This document shows positions 28,627 to 28,813 of a DNA stretch of 28,813 nt, piece after piece. The notes beneath the pieces were generated by a model. That model worked only from the letters and a program-made list of their open reading frames with translations. It did not search any database and was not told the origin of the DNA. Every line of letters starts with the position of its first letter. Positions within the stretch are counted from its first letter, which is position 1. This DNA comes from a virus. The stretch is from positions 1 through 28,813 of IMG/VR virus record IMGVR_UViG_3300035704_000392; one strand, 5' to 3'. Position numbers and translations under genes: made by a program.

Positions 28627-28813
28627 TGTCACTCGTGGCCGGGCTCGTCCCGGCGATCCCTGTATTTGCTTGGCGCGTGTCTTCGAAGAGATTTTTCGCC
28701 CAGGCACACTCGCAAGCTCCCATATCCACGTGATCCATCGCGAGATCGTCGAAATCGCCTTGCCCGCGAACGGGCATCACACCACGATTGAACGAAAGGA
28801 TTTCCGCGCTCAC
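28607..28813 (-). CDS. Small phage protein, cut by the window edge
   Basis: At least 68 residues; the frame opens at the window edge with a GTG, so the true start may lie outside. It reads SAEILSFNRGVMPVRGQGDFDDLAMDHVDMGACECAWAKNLFEDTRQANTGIAGTSPATSDNAQDAH. The ACECAW pair of cysteines and the disordered end are seen; no family is recognised. It overlaps the start of the terminase-small-like gene by about 20 bases. Confidence 0.5.
   Translation of the reverse strand: MSAEILSFNRGVMPVRGQGDFDDLAMDHVDMGACECAWAKNLFEDTRQANTGIAGTSPATSDNAQDAH

Overview
The window is almost wholly one phage late region (a prophage or a phage genome fragment) from a GC-rich alphaproteobacterium, most likely a Rhizobiales/Bradyrhizobium-type host. 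The host call is inference. It rests on GC-rich coding with GTG/TTG starts, on phage protein families I associate with Bradyrhizobium prophages, and on GTTC-N7-GTTC boxes, the form of the LexA (SOS) operator used in alphaproteobacteria. No integrase, repressor, replication gene, tRNA, CRISPR array or insertion sequence was seen. Nearly all genes run on the minus strand, so the biological order is from right to left. Layout: 28813-27120 holds DNA packaging (a partial small gene, a terminase-small-like gene, the terminase large subunit). 27036-24598 is an inserted accessory block: a yefM-yoeB toxin-antitoxin pair on the plus strand, then an exported protein plus a proline-rich cargo-like protein, the latter two lying between two copies of the portal 5' end. 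24475-21920 is a portal split into two ORFs plus a small partner. 21885-20558 is a second accessory module (SOS-type promoter, membrane protein, frameshifted cargo-like gene, terminator). 20234-13187 holds the major capsid, SU10/P22-type connector and short-tail proteins, fibre-like and repeat proteins, and a GNAT-fold protein. 13203-7170 holds two cargo-like proteins that share an N-terminal LLGRL module, a fibre with an S74 chaperone, two plus-strand membrane proteins, an immunity-like small protein and a scaffold-like protein. 7144-5643 is a third SOS-promoter module. 5560-3503 holds small genes and a collar-domain tail fibre. 3516-2482 is a plus-strand acyltransferase. 2317-1 is the lysis cassette and a GNAT acetyltransferase. 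There is no tape measure or sheath, so the virion is probably a short-tailed podovirus type. The most interesting signal is a set of three modules with one design: promoter with a LexA-type box in its spacer, then a membrane-anchored or exported protein (each with periplasmic cysteines), then a larger proline-rich protein. Two intact partners and one frameshifted partner carry a C-terminal signature like A-G-[IV]-D-P-x-N-P-x-Q. This looks like an SOS-induced immunity-plus-toxin cargo system carried in a phage late region. The architecture and promoter boxes are seen in the sequence; the toxin/immunity function is inference.
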